DNA from: Allobosea sp. Root483D1
GTDB lineage: Bacteria > Pseudomonadota > Alphaproteobacteria > Rhizobiales > Beijerinckiaceae
DNA: 64,000 bases
Assembly (NCBI RefSeq): GCF_001429505.1
Contig: NZ_LMJW01000019.1
Location: 194 to 64,193, forward strand
Direction: 5' to 3'
Shown here: one piece after another, positions 1 through 8,835 of the stretch
Numbering within the stretch: position 1 is the first letter of the stretch
Layout of the letters: every line of letters begins with the position of its first letter
Made by a program: the position numbers and the translations under genes
The notes under the pieces: generated by a model
The model's database searches: none
What the model was told of the DNA's origin: nothing
The model's input: the letters and a program-made list of their open reading frames with translations, nothing else

Positions 1-196
1 ACACCTTGTTCCTGACGATGCCCGCGCAGGGCCGGAAAAACGGGGTCGCATTAGGGGGTTTTCGGGCGAAGCGCAAGCTGGAGGGAGCCGAGACCATTGC
101 CCGGCCCTTCTGGAACGGCATCGCATCAACAATTTCCGGCACCTTGCTGGAACGCGCTCGCAAGGCGCGGCGCTCACCGAGGCTCCCGGCCGCTCT
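1..196. other. Left window edge, no supported gene
   Basis: An open frame on the plus strand runs from the window edge to about base 200, but it overlaps the end of the following minus-strand gene, has no recognisable domain and is rich in Arg and Ala as chance frames in this GC-rich DNA are. It could be the tail of a gene that starts outside the window; nothing here allows a call. Confidence 0.3.
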
Positions 197-1102
197 CTAA
201 CGAAACGGCTGCAACCCGCCGGGCGCGAGGCGGAACAGCATGCGGCTGACCGGATAGTCGTCCTTCATCGCGGCGATCGCTCGCAAAGCCGCCACGGCTT
301 TCGGGTCGTCGCCATCGCCGAAGGCGAGCACGCTGCGCCCCGGCATGGCGATCACCACCGTCTTCGGCAGATCGGGAATGTCCTTCCATGGATTCGGCAG
401 CAGAAGCAGCGAGGCGTTGTAGTCGGGCAGGTCGAAGTCGAAGGCGCGGAACGCGCCGTGATCGTGGATCTCGAACCGATTGGCGCGCCGTTCGAGATTG
501 GCGAGCGCCGCCTCGAACACCTGCGCATCGCTCATGCCATAGCGCCGCCCTTCCCCGACCGGGACGAAGCGGGTGATCCGCGGCAGGTCGAGCGCCGGCA
601 CGACGATGACGTCGCCGGCAAGCGGCAGGTGAAGCAGCTTGCCGTCGGGCACACCCTGCTTGCGGGCGAGTGCCGCGAAGTCGTCGACATAGGAGCGGTT
701 CTTGAGGACCGGCAGCAGCGCATCGCGGAAACGCGCGACCTCGGCCGGGCTGGGCTTGCTCGGATCTCCGCCGGCCGCCATCCGGTCGAGCTTCTGCAGC
801 AGACTGTCGAAAGCCTTTTGCCGGTGGCTCGCATCAGGCTCCCGGTTGAGCTGGGCCGACAGGCTCGCCAGCCCGAAGCGCATCTCGGTGCCGCCGGCGA
901 CGACGACGAAGTCACCGGCATCGACACGCGCACCGCTGACGCCGGTCCGGCCGCGGCTGGCCGCCTGCAGCAGCGCCGCCAGCTCCGCCTCGCTGACCGG
1001 GCGCGCCTCGTTCAGCCGCGCTCGATCCAATGCTGCCGCGGACACAATGAAGCCCGCGAGGCAAGCCAATGCCAGCACGAACGCACGCAACGCTCTGACC
1101 AT
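197..1102 (-). CDS. DUF1444-like secreted protein
   Basis: A 301-residue protein with an N-terminal signal peptide (about residues 1-24, hydrophobic core LALACLAGFIVSAAA). The body resembles the DUF1444 (YtpQ-type) family: a central stretch with conserved GMSDAQVFEAALANLE just before a domain ending in a strand-rich C-terminus (residues about 200-300). DUF1444 proteins have no established biochemical role; cytoplasmic members are common, so the export signal here is a variation. It stands alone on the minus strand with no co-directional neighbour close by. The family call rests on pattern recognition of the central motif, the secretion call on the leader. Confidence 0.7.
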   Translation of the reverse strand: MVRALRAFVLALACLAGFIVSAAALDRARLNEARPVSEAELAALLQAASRGRTGVSGARVDAGDFVVVAGGTEMRFGLASLSAQLNREPDASHRQKAFDSLLQKLDRMAAGGDPSKPSPAEVARFRDALLPVLKNRSYVDDFAALARKQGVPDGKLLHLPLAGDVIVVPALDLPRITRFVPVGEGRRYGMSDAQVFEAALANLERRANRFEIHDHGAFRAFDFDLPDYNASLLLLPNPWKDIPDLPKTVVIAMPGRSVLAFGDGDDPKAVAALRAIAAMKDDYPVSRMLFRLAPGGLQPFR

Positions 1103-1249
1103 GACGACCCCACCCTCACGTCACAATCGGATGCTCGCACACAACCTGAGCGAGAACAATGACGCAGCGGCACTCGCCGTATAATGGGCTGGTGCGCCAT
1201 GCCAGCCGTGGCGTAAGAGCGGGCTCTCTATCGGTTTCAGGAACACATC

Positions 1250-1561
1250 ATGACCGAACCCAAACCCGGCCCGCGCATCGCCATCACCTATTGCAGCATG
1301 TGCAACTGGCTGCTGCGCTCCGCCTGGATGGCGCAGGAGCTGCTGCAGACCTTCGGCCAGGATCTCGGCGAGGTCGTGCTGATCCCGCGCACCGGCGGCA
1401 TCTTCCTGATCCATTATGATGGCGAGCTGATCTGGGACCGCACCGTCGATGGCGGCTTCCCCGATGTGAAACAACTCAAGCAGCGCGTGCGCGACCGGCT
1501 CGATCCCGAGCGCGACCTCGGTCATCTCGACGACCACAAGAAGAAGCTCGTGGAGGGCTGA
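1250..1561 (+). CDS. SelT/SelW/SelH family protein, Cys form
   Basis: A 103-residue Rdx-family protein. The redox motif CSMC lies near residue 15 inside ITYCSMCNWLLRSAWMAQEL, followed by the typical LIPRTGGIFLIHYDG strand pair. In selenoproteins of this family the second position of the CxxC is selenocysteine; here both are cysteine, the usual bacterial version. The fold is thioredoxin-like and a thiol-redox role is expected, but substrates are unknown. A GGAAC-type ribosome site precedes the ATG. It is monocistronic, followed by a palindromic repeat. Confidence 0.9.
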   Translation: MTEPKPGPRIAITYCSMCNWLLRSAWMAQELLQTFGQDLGEVVLIPRTGGIFLIHYDGELIWDRTVDGGFPDVKQLKQRVRDRLDPERDLGHLDDHKKKLVEG

Positions 1562-1600
1562 GCGGCCGCGCGCGTATGCTCCGCTGCGCTCAAACGGTGG

Positions 1601-1695
1601 TCATCCCGGCCGTAGCGAAGCGCAGAGCCGGGATCCATTCCTGAACCTTTGACGGAAACGCTCCGGAATGGGTCCCGGGTCAAGCCCGGGATGAC
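1601..1695. repeat. Dispersed palindromic repeat, copy 1
   Basis: Two outer arms (TCATCCCGG ... CCGGGATGA) enclose inner arms CATTCCTGAAC... and ...CTCCGGAATG. The same architecture recurs at 9805-9912 and 55477-55581 and in part at 3628-3653 and 19838-19870. This is a REP-like intergenic element; its function is not known. Confidence 0.85.
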
Positions 1696-1762
1696 CCCGC
1701 GTGTTTCCGAGTCAAATAAGCCGGGCGGAATCAGTTCGCTTTCAAACGTCGCAGAAAACGAG

Positions 1763-2611
1763 TCAGATTCCGCCGCCGCAATCGCCGGCTAAGATCTGGT
1801 CCATCGAGCGCGACGGCTCGGCGCAGCCGGCCTCGCCCACCACCTTGGCCGGCACGCCGGCGACCGTGGTGTTGCGCGGCACCGCCGCGAGCACGACCGA
1901 ACCAGCCGCGACGCGGGCGCATTGCCCGACTTCGATGTTCCCGAGGATCTTGGCGCCGGCGCCGATCAGCACGCCTTTGCGGATCTTGGGGTGGCGGTCG
2001 CCGCCCTGCTTGCCGGTGCCGCCCAAAGTCACGTCCTGCAGCATCGAGACATTGTCCTCGATCACCGTGGTCTCGCCGACGACGAGGCCGGTGGCATGGT
2101 CGAGGAAGATGCCCTTGCCGATCTTCGCCGCCGGGTTGATGTCGGTCTGGAAGACCTCGGAGGAACGGCTCTGCAGATAGAGCGCGAAGTCGCGCCGGTC
2201 CTGCCGCCACAGCCAGTTCGCCAGGCGATGCGTCTGCAACGCGTGGAAGCCCTTGAAATAGAGCACCGGCTCGATCAGCCGGTAGCAGGCGGGATCGCGG
2301 TCGAGCACGGCAAGGACGTCGGCGCGGATGCCCTGCCCGATCTCGGGATCGGCAGCGAGCGCCTCGTCGAAGGCCTGGGCGATCAGTTCGGCCGGCACGG
2401 CGCCATGGCCGAGGCGTGCGGCGATGCGATGGCCCACCGCCGCCTCGAAGCCCGGCTGGTTCACGATCGTCGCCAGGATGAAGCTCGCCAGCGCCGGCTC
2501 GCTCGCGATCGCCTGCTCGGCCTCGCTGCGCAACCGCGACCAGACCGGGTCGACCCGGTCGAGCCCGGTAGCGGGATCGCGAATATCGATGTTTGGACGC
2601 CCGGACGGCAT
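1763..2611 (-). CDS. cysE: Serine O-acetyltransferase
   Basis: A 282-residue CysE: transfers acetyl from acetyl-CoA to L-serine, the first committed step of cysteine synthesis, in the cytosol. The N-terminal helical domain (about residues 20-140) is followed by the left-handed beta helix of hexapeptide repeats (about 165-255). The catalytic regions are visible as DINPAAKIGKGIFLDHATG and the loop GGTGKQGGDRHPKI, with the closing hexapeptide run VAAGSVVLAAVP. Length fits the family. GGAG precedes the ATG. Downstream lies only a repeat; upstream is a paired palindrome (2751-2788) that could control it. Confidence 0.96.
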   Translation of the reverse strand: MPSGRPNIDIRDPATGLDRVDPVWSRLRSEAEQAIASEPALASFILATIVNQPGFEAAVGHRIAARLGHGAVPAELIAQAFDEALAADPEIGQGIRADVLAVLDRDPACYRLIEPVLYFKGFHALQTHRLANWLWRQDRRDFALYLQSRSSEVFQTDINPAAKIGKGIFLDHATGLVVGETTVIEDNVSMLQDVTLGGTGKQGGDRHPKIRKGVLIGAGAKILGNIEVGQCARVAAGSVVLAAVPRNTTVAGVPAKVVGEAGCAEPSRSMDQILAGDCGGGI

Positions 2612-2750
2612 GGCGTTCTCCGCTGCGGTTCGCTCGTAGAATAGTCTGGCACGAGAAGATCGTGCCGGAGCACATGGACCCGCCTTCTCGCTGAATCAAG
2701 CCTCGAAGAACAAGAATCGATTTGCGAATGAATATTGCCAAGTCATTGCC

Positions 2751-2788
2751 GTAGAATAATATTCTACCAGCGGAGAATATTATTCTAC
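2751..2788. promoter_or_regulatory. Paired palindrome upstream of cysE
   Basis: Arm GTAGAATAATATTCT (2751-2765) and arm AGAATATTATTCTAC (2774-2788) are exact reverse complements with an 8-base spacer, and each arm is itself nearly palindromic. The site lies 140 bases upstream of the cysE start in an AT-rich patch of otherwise GC-rich DNA. It resembles an operator for a dimeric regulator bound twice; the protein is unknown. Confidence 0.6.
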
Positions 2789-2798
2789 ACCCGGCACG

Positions 2799-3566
2799 CT
2801 ACGGCCTGCGCGCCAGGAACTCGACGACTGCCTGCTTGTGCGTGCGGTCGCCGACCGCGAGATTGTGATCGCGTCCTTCGATGGCGAAGCTTTGCGCGCC
2901 CGGGATCAGCGCCGCCAGCTCCGGGCCGGAGCCGGAGACGTCGTCCTTGGTGCCGACGCTGACCAGGGTCGGGACCGCGATGCGGCCGACCTCTTCCTTG
3001 CTCAGCGTCTGGCGCGTCCCGCGGATGCAGGCCGCGAGCGCGCGCAGATCGCTGCCGGTGTTTTCGGCGAAGGCGCGGAACATGCGTTGCATCGGATCGG
3101 TCAGATCGGCGAGCGAGGGCGCCTCCATCGCATCCGCAATCCCGAGCGGCAGGCCGACGCCCTCGACCAGATGGATGCCGAGCCCGCCGAGCAGGAGCGA
3201 GCGCACGCGCTCGGGATGGGCAAGCGTCAGATGCGACGAGATACGCGCGCCCATCGAATAACCCATGATGTCGGCGCGCTCGATCGAGAGATGGTCCATC
3301 AGCCGGCGCGCATCCTCGGCCATGATGTTCGAATGATAGGCCTCGGGATCGTAGAGCTTCTGGCTGCGGCCATGGCCGCGATTGTCATAGAGAACGACGC
3401 GCCGGCCGGCATGGGTCAGCGTCTTGGTCCACTGCGTGTTGACCCAGTTCACCGCATGGCTCGAGCCGAAGCCATGGATCAGCACGATCGGATCGCCGCT
3501 GCCCTCGCCGGTCGGGGCGAGGTCGAGATAGGCGATTGCCACGCCGTCGGAATCGAATGTCTGCAT
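2799..3566 (-). CDS. Alpha/beta hydrolase
   Basis: A 255-residue alpha/beta-hydrolase fold enzyme. Visible are the oxyanion strand IVLIHGFGSS, the nucleophile elbow GYSMG (Ser near residue 105), an acidic residue in the SVGTKDD strand and the catalytic His in GRDHNLAVGD near the C-terminus. I start at MQTFDSDG, 126 bases inside the longest frame, because the extra residues are Arg/Pro-rich, unlike the family, and cover a fragment of the dispersed repeat. Substrate cannot be told; ester or lactone hydrolysis is typical. It points toward cysE but is separated from it by the palindromic control region. Confidence 0.88.
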   Translation of the reverse strand: MQTFDSDGVAIAYLDLAPTGEGSGDPIVLIHGFGSSHAVNWVNTQWTKTLTHAGRRVVLYDNRGHGRSQKLYDPEAYHSNIMAEDARRLMDHLSIERADIMGYSMGARISSHLTLAHPERVRSLLLGGLGIHLVEGVGLPLGIADAMEAPSLADLTDPMQRMFRAFAENTGSDLRALAACIRGTRQTLSKEEVGRIAVPTLVSVGTKDDVSGSGPELAALIPGAQSFAIEGRDHNLAVGDRTHKQAVVEFLARRP

Positions 3567-3718
3567 CGGCCCTACTGCCAAGCTGCTTGATCTCAGGGCA
3601 GGTCTGCCATGACGGCGTGGCTTTGGGTAGCGCTTCGCTACGTCCGGGATGACTCGCGCAAGTTGATGAGGATGGCCGGCCCCTTTCCGCAACGCCGCGC
3701 GCCGCTTATGACGAGACC

Positions 3719-4681
3719 ATGAGCGAGCAAGCCCAACCTCCGGCCGGCGGCCGTATCGAACTGGTCGATCTGGCCCGCGGCATCGCGCTGCTCGCGATGT
3801 TCGTCTACCACTTCGCCTATGATCTCTCTTACTTCCGGCTGATCCGGGTCGATGTCGTCAGCGATCCCGCCTGGCGCGCCTTCGCCCGGCTGATCGCCGG
3901 CTCCTTCCTGGCGATCGTCGGCTTCAGCCTGGTGCTGTCGACGCGCAACGGTTTCGATCGCGGCAATTATCTGCGCCGTCTCGCCCTCGTCGCCTGCGCT
4001 GCGGTGCTGGTCACCTCCGCGACCTGGTTCGCCCTGCCGGACATCTTCATCTTCTTCGGCATCCTCCACCATATCGCGCTGGCGAGCGTGCTGGCCCTGC
4101 CTTTCCTGTTCCTGCCGACCGCCGTCATCGCGCTCGCGGCGGTCGTCGTCTTTGCCCTGCCCTTCATCCTGGGGCACGATCTCTTTACGCAGGACTGGCT
4201 GTCCTTCCTCGGCTTCGGGCCCTGGCCGCTCACCGCCGATTTCGTGCCTGTCTTCCCCTGGTTCAGCTGCGTGCTTGCCGGCATGGCGCTGGCGCGGATC
4301 GCGCTCCCGAAAGCGCAGGAGAGCAGCTGGGGCCGCTGGCGGGCGACGTCCGCTCCGGCCAGGCTCGTCGTCCTCGGCGGCCGCAACAGCCTGTTCGTCT
4401 ATCTCGTCCACCAGCCGCTCTTCATCGGCGCGCTGTTCCTGTTCATGCAGGCAACCGGCCCGAAGCTGCCCGACGCGGAAGCCGTGACCTTCCTGACCTC
4501 CTGCCAGCGCTCTTGCACAGCAACAGGCACGCCAAAGGAGATCTGCGAGCGTGTCTGCGGCTGCTCGATGGACGGGCTCAAGCAGGCGAACCTCTGGGTC
4601 AAGGCGCTCGCCGACGCGCTGAGCCCGGCGGAAATCGAGCGGGCTCGGGAGATCGGCCAGAGCTGCGCCCGCCAACCCTAA
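3719..4681 (+). CDS. DUF1624 heparan-acetyltransferase-like membrane protein
   Basis: A 320-residue polytopic protein of the DUF1624/HGSNAT-catalytic family. It opens with the family signature IELVDLARGIALLAMFVYHF and has about seven hydrophobic segments up to residue 250, ending in FVYLVHQPLFIG. Relatives move acyl groups across the membrane to sugar acceptors; the acceptor here is unknown. The last 65 residues form a hydrophilic tail with clustered cysteines (CQRSC, CERVCGC, SCARQ). The gene starts 152 bases from the divergent hydrolase. Confidence 0.88.
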   Translation: MSEQAQPPAGGRIELVDLARGIALLAMFVYHFAYDLSYFRLIRVDVVSDPAWRAFARLIAGSFLAIVGFSLVLSTRNGFDRGNYLRRLALVACAAVLVTSATWFALPDIFIFFGILHHIALASVLALPFLFLPTAVIALAAVVVFALPFILGHDLFTQDWLSFLGFGPWPLTADFVPVFPWFSCVLAGMALARIALPKAQESSWGRWRATSAPARLVVLGGRNSLFVYLVHQPLFIGALFLFMQATGPKLPDAEAVTFLTSCQRSCTATGTPKEICERVCGCSMDGLKQANLWVKALADALSPAEIERAREIGQSCARQP

Positions 4682-4802
4682 TCGTCTCGCCGCCCATAGC
4701 GGCGACAGGTCACGGCAGCATCGATGTCGATCTATCTCGCGCGCGCTGGCGCGGCCCGCGACGAACGATTATGGTGCCGCCCAAATCGCAAGGACGAGAA
4801 CC

Positions 4803-5057
4803 ATGGCCGATCACGGCACCCCGCATTTCCACAATGATCCCGGCGTCGCCGTGATCCATGTCGGCGCGCGCGAGTTCATGTGCATCGGCGCCAAGCCGCC
4901 CTTCGACCACCCGCATGTCTTCCTCGACATGGGTTCGGACGACGAGATCGTCTGCCCCTATTGCTCGACGCTGTTCAAATACGAGCCGTCGGTCGGCCAT
5001 GGCCACTGCAAGCCGGCCGAGTGCGAATACCACGACACCGCCGCCAAAGCGGCGTGA
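4803..5057 (+). CDS. Zinc-finger (CHCC-type) protein
   Basis: An 84-residue protein of the zf-CHCC family, related to the Zn-binding domain of the NDUFS6 accessory subunit of complex I. Ligand candidates are the Cys in EFMCIG, the His in DHPHVFLDM and the pair CPYC, with further His/Cys in the tail (GHGHCKPAEC). Stand-alone alphaproteobacterial members are common and of uncertain role, perhaps linked to respiratory complex assembly. It sits 36 bases before the FAD monooxygenase gene and may be co-transcribed with it. Confidence 0.88.
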   Translation: MADHGTPHFHNDPGVAVIHVGAREFMCIGAKPPFDHPHVFLDMGSDDEIVCPYCSTLFKYEPSVGHGHCKPAECEYHDTAAKAA

Positions 5058-5093
5058 GGACACCCTGCCGGGGGCGCGGCAGGACATGACATC

Positions 5094-6290
5094 ATGGCCA
5101 ATCTCCCGATCCTCATCGCGGGCGCCGGTATCGGCGGCTTGACCGCCGCGATCGCGCTCGCCCGCCGCGGCATCCCCGTCGCCATCGCCGAGAAGCGCAC
5201 GCGCTTCGACGAGGCCGGCGCCGGCATCCAGGTCTCACCCAATGCCGGGCGCGTGCTCGAATCGCTCGATCTCGGCTTGGCCTTGCGCCGCGCCGCGATT
5301 CGGCCCGAAGCGCTGGCGATCGGCCATTGGCAAGGCGGTAAGCCGCTGCTCGCCATGCCTTTTGCCCCGCCCGTCGAGGGCGCGACGCCGTCGCGCTCGC
5401 TGAAGCGCGCTGATCTGCACCAGCTCTTGCTCGATTCGGCCCGGACCCTGCCGAACATCCGCTGGATTATCGGCCGCGGCCTCGTCGATGCGCGCGAAAC
5501 CGAAGCCGGCGTCGCCGTCACTCTGGGTAGCGAGAGCGGCGGGACCGAGACGGTCAAGGCCATGGGCCTGATCGGCGCCGACGGCCTCTGGTCGCGCGCC
5601 CGTGCCCTCGTCGGCGATACGACCGAGCCCGGCTTCACCGGCTGGGAGGCTTGGCGCTCGCTGGTCCCGGCGGAGGGCTTGCCCGAGGCGCTGCGCCGCC
5701 CGGCGGTGGCGCTGCATCTCGGCCGCGCCCGCCATGCGGTGCATTACCCCGTCTCAGGCGGCAAGGAGATCAACCTCGTCCTGATCCGCGCCGCACGCGA
5801 GGCACGTCCCGGCTGGTCGCGCGAGGGCGAGGCGTCGCAGTTGACCGAGATCGCCGGCAATGCCGGCCCCGGCCTGCGCGAATTGATCGAGCGCGCGCCG
5901 AACTGGCGGATCTGGTCGCTCTACGACCGCGCCCCTGCGCGGATGGCCAAGGGCCGCATCGCTTTGCTCGGTGACGCCGCCCATCCGATCCTGCCCTTCC
6001 TGGCCCAGGGCGCGGCGCTTGCCATCGAGGACGCCGCCGTGCTGGCCCATGAGCTCGCCACGCGGCTGGCGACCGATGGGACAGCGGCCGTGCCGGCGGC
6101 GCTTGCCGCCTATGCCAAGGCGCGCGGCGAGCGCGCGGCGCGGGTCCAGCAGGCCAGCCGCAAGAATGGCGAGGCCTACCATCTCGGCCGCCCGTGGAGC
6201 TTCGCGCGCGACTTCGCCATGCGCCGCTTGGGCCCCGACGGCATGCGCCAGCGCCATGCCTGGATCTATGACTGGCGGGCACCGGGCTGA
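5094..6290 (+). CDS. FAD-dependent aromatic-ring monooxygenase
   Basis: A 398-residue class A flavoprotein monooxygenase. The N-terminal Rossmann motif GAGIGGLTAAIALARRG binds the ADP of FAD; a DG motif occurs in GADGLWSRAR (near residue 160) and the GD motif in LLGDAAHPILPFLAQG (near residue 290). The closest named type is 3-hydroxybenzoate 6-hydroxylase or salicylate hydroxylase (NAD(P)H plus O2, ring hydroxylation), but the aromatic substrate cannot be read from sequence and no ring-cleavage gene is nearby. Possible operon with the preceding zinc-finger gene. Confidence 0.93.
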   Translation: MANLPILIAGAGIGGLTAAIALARRGIPVAIAEKRTRFDEAGAGIQVSPNAGRVLESLDLGLALRRAAIRPEALAIGHWQGGKPLLAMPFAPPVEGATPSRSLKRADLHQLLLDSARTLPNIRWIIGRGLVDARETEAGVAVTLGSESGGTETVKAMGLIGADGLWSRARALVGDTTEPGFTGWEAWRSLVPAEGLPEALRRPAVALHLGRARHAVHYPVSGGKEINLVLIRAAREARPGWSREGEASQLTEIAGNAGPGLRELIERAPNWRIWSLYDRAPARMAKGRIALLGDAAHPILPFLAQGAALAIEDAAVLAHELATRLATDGTAAVPAALAAYAKARGERAARVQQASRKNGEAYHLGRPWSFARDFAMRRLGPDGMRQRHAWIYDWRAPG

Positions 6291-6381
6291 CGAAATCGTC
6301 ATCCCTTCGCCTCGCCTGATCTCGTCAACGCCGCATTCGCTTCCTAGATTATCGGCAGGCGACACGAAACGAAACGAGCCA

Positions 6382-6693
6382 ATGATCCGCATCGACCTCA
6401 ACAATGCCGCCAGTGCCCGTCTGGTTCGCTTGCCCCGTTGGGCGAGCTGGTTGGTCATGGCCGGAGCCTTAGTCGTCGGCGTGCTGATTTTCCTGGTCGC
6501 GGCGAGCCTGGCGCTGATCCTCGTGCCGCTGGTCATCGCCGGCGCCGCCTTCGCCAGCTGGCAGTTGCGCCGCCGCATGCGCGCCGCCGGCATCGATCCG
6601 CAAAAGCCGTTCGAGCGCAGGCAGCCCGACGCTGCACGCGGCGAGATCGTCGACGCCGAGTACCGGGTGATCGAGCCGGGCGAGCGGCGCTAA
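6382..6693 (+). CDS. Small inner-membrane protein
   Basis: A 103-residue protein with one long or two short hydrophobic segments (about residues 20-62, ASWLVMAGALVVGVLIFLVA and following) then a basic cytosolic tail with DAEYRVIEPGE. No named family recognised. The start is chosen at the ATG after GAAACGAGCCA; longer upstream frames overlap the monooxygenase. Its stop codon overlaps the stop of the convergent flavin-barrel gene by four bases. Confidence 0.75.
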   Translation: MIRIDLNNAASARLVRLPRWASWLVMAGALVVGVLIFLVAASLALILVPLVIAGAAFASWQLRRRMRAAGIDPQKPFERRQPDAARGEIVDAEYRVIEPGERR

Positions 6694-7322
6694 GCCGGAG
6701 CCCGCGCGGCCAATTCGGCCCGCAGCCGGGTGTTCTCCGTTTCCAACTCTTCAAGCCGCTGTCGCACCGGTGCGAGCGCTGGCGCCAGCTCTGCCTCGCT
6801 GAAGCGTGGCGTGATGTGCTGCGGGCAGTTCCAGTCGAAGGCCTCGACCTTGATGGTCACACCGCGCTCCGGCACGGCGCGATAGCCCGGCACGATCAGG
6901 CGCCGCGCCAGCTCCGGCTCGGCGGCGAGATCGTGGAAGCGAGCCCGGCCGAAGATCTTCAGCCGCGCCTTATGGCCGTAATCCATCAGGAACAGACAGA
7001 GCCGGTCGTCGGCCGAGAGATTGCCGAGGCTGAGATATTGCCGGTTGCCGCGCAGGTCGGCGAAGCCCAGCGTCGTCTCGTCGAGCACGCGCAGGAAACC
7101 GGGTGGCCCACCGCGATGCTGCAGATAGGGCCAGCCGGTCTCCGAGACACTCGCGAGATAGAAGGAATCGCGCGCCGCGATGAAGCCGGCCTCGGCCTCG
7201 CCGATCCGGTCGTGATGCGCCTCGCCCTCCTCCTGCCTGGCATAGGCGCGCCGGCTGCCCTGCGCCTCCTGCGCCGCCTTCACGGCCGGTGTCGTTGCGA
7301 TCTCAAGGAAACGGTGGGTCAT
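6690..7322 (-). CDS. Pyridoxamine-phosphate-oxidase-like flavin split-barrel protein
   Basis: A 210-residue protein of the PNPOx-like FMN-binding split barrel group. Diagnostic segments are SFYLASVSETGWPYLQHRGG (residues about 45-65), ADLRGNRQYLSLGNL and RLCLFLMDYGHKARLKIFGRA. A C-terminal region with a short coiled coil (QRLEELETENTRLRAEL) is added. Family members reduce or bind flavin, F420 or haem ligands; the role here is unknown. I start at MTHRF because GGAGG lies about nine bases upstream; the longer frame has no ribosome site. Confidence 0.85.
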   Translation of the reverse strand: MTHRFLEIATTPAVKAAQEAQGSRRAYARQEEGEAHHDRIGEAEAGFIAARDSFYLASVSETGWPYLQHRGGPPGFLRVLDETTLGFADLRGNRQYLSLGNLSADDRLCLFLMDYGHKARLKIFGRARFHDLAAEPELARRLIVPGYRAVPERGVTIKVEAFDWNCPQHITPRFSEAELAPALAPVRQRLEELETENTRLRAELAARAPA

Positions 7323-7418
7323 CTCATGGGCCTCCGCCCGGTGAGATGACCATTTCACCAATGGTTCGCAATCACTGCTATCAACAGTTCAGAATTCCGC
7401 TGAGCGGAACAATCCTTG

Positions 7419-8825
7419 TCACGCCGGCAGTCGCACCAGCAAGACACCCGCCGCCGCGCAGGCGGCCAGCACCGGGATCATCCCGAACTTGAAGCGCAGC
7501 AGCGCGATCATCGCCGCCGCAGCAAGTACGGCCGCCCGCCAGTCGAGTGAAGCCAGCACCGGCAGGTCCGGCGCGAGCGGCCCGATCACGACCGGCCGCA
7601 CTGCCCTGAACAGCACATGCAGGCCGAACCAGAGCGCGAGATTGGCGATGACACCGACGACCGCGGCCGTGATCGCGGTCAGCGCCGCCGACAGCGCCTT
7701 GTTGCCGCGCAATGCCTCGATGTAGGGCGCGCCGAGGAAGATCCAGAGGAAGCAGGGCGCGAAGGTCACCCAGACTGTCAGCAACCCGCCGAGGCTGCCG
7801 GCGACGAGCGGATCGAGCCCGCCATGCCCCCGCCATGCGGCGAGGAAACCGGTGAACTGCAGCACCAGTATCAGCGGGCCCGGCGTCGTTTCGGCGAGGC
7901 CGAGCCCGTCGACCATCTCGCCGGCGACCAGCCAGCCATAGGTCTCGACCGCCGCTTGCGCGACATAGGCCAGCACGGCATAGGCGCCGCCGAAGGTGAC
8001 GACCGCCATGGCGCTGAAGAAGCCGCCGATCTGCGTGAAAACGTTGCCGCTGCCGAGCAGCGCCCAGAGCAGCACGACCGGCCCGAGCCAGAGCGGCAGC
8101 CAGACCGCCAGAACTTTCAATGCCTTCCCCACCGAGGGCTCGGCATGCGTAAGCTCGCCACGTTCGAACATCAGGTCGACCACGCCCTTGAACTCCGGCG
8201 CGCCGTCCTTGCCGGCATGGCTGCCATTGCCGAACAGCGCCGGCGCCCAACGATTGCCGAGCCAACCCACGAGCCCGGCACAGAAGATCACCAGCGGAAA
8301 CGGCGCCTTGAGCAGGAAGAGCGCGAGGAAAGCCGCAACCGCGATCACAACCATCGCCCGGTTCTTCAGCGCCCGCCGGCTGATCCTGAGGCCCGCCTCG
8401 ATCACCACGGCGAGCACCGCCGCCTTCACGCCGAAGAAGATGGCATCGACCAGCGGAACCTGGCGATAGAGCACATAGAGCAAAGAGAGGCCCCACATCA
8501 CCAGCGCGCCCGGCAGGATGAAGAGCAGGCCAGCGATCAGCCCGCCGATCGTCCGGTGCATCAGCCAGCCGATATAGGTGGCGAGCTGCTGCGCCTCGGG
8601 GCCGGGCAGTAGCATGCAGTAGTTGAGCGCATGCAGGAACCGGCGCTCGCCGATCCAGCGGCGCTCGTCGACCAGCTCCTTGTGCATCAGCGCGATCTGC
8701 CCCGCCGGCCCGCCGAAGGAGAGCAGGCCGATCTTGAGCCACACCCGTGTCGCCTCGGCGAGTGTCGGCGTGGCGGGGGCGGCGGGGACGGCGATAGCCG
8801 CCCCTTCGTTGATTGCAGTCGTCAT
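7419..8825 (-). CDS. chrA: Chromate transporter ChrA
   Basis: A 468-residue long-chain CHR family transporter: two homologous halves, each beginning with the signature (first half KIGLLSFGGPAGQIALMHKE; second half GGFFSAMAVVTFGGAYAVLAY) and with about ten hydrophobic segments. It exports chromate from the cytosol using the membrane potential, giving Cr(VI) resistance. The start MTTAINEG lies 10 bases after the stop of the upstream rhodanese-ChrB gene, so the two form one operon. The unusually long linker between halves carries a charged patch near residue 220. Confidence 0.96.
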   Translation of the reverse strand: MTTAINEGAAIAVPAAPATPTLAEATRVWLKIGLLSFGGPAGQIALMHKELVDERRWIGERRFLHALNYCMLLPGPEAQQLATYIGWLMHRTIGGLIAGLLFILPGALVMWGLSLLYVLYRQVPLVDAIFFGVKAAVLAVVIEAGLRISRRALKNRAMVVIAVAAFLALFLLKAPFPLVIFCAGLVGWLGNRWAPALFGNGSHAGKDGAPEFKGVVDLMFERGELTHAEPSVGKALKVLAVWLPLWLGPVVLLWALLGSGNVFTQIGGFFSAMAVVTFGGAYAVLAYVAQAAVETYGWLVAGEMVDGLGLAETTPGPLILVLQFTGFLAAWRGHGGLDPLVAGSLGGLLTVWVTFAPCFLWIFLGAPYIEALRGNKALSAALTAITAAVVGVIANLALWFGLHVLFRAVRPVVIGPLAPDLPVLASLDWRAAVLAAAAMIALLRFKFGMIPVLAACAAAGVLLVRLPA

Positions 8826-8835
8826 CGCCCGGTCC

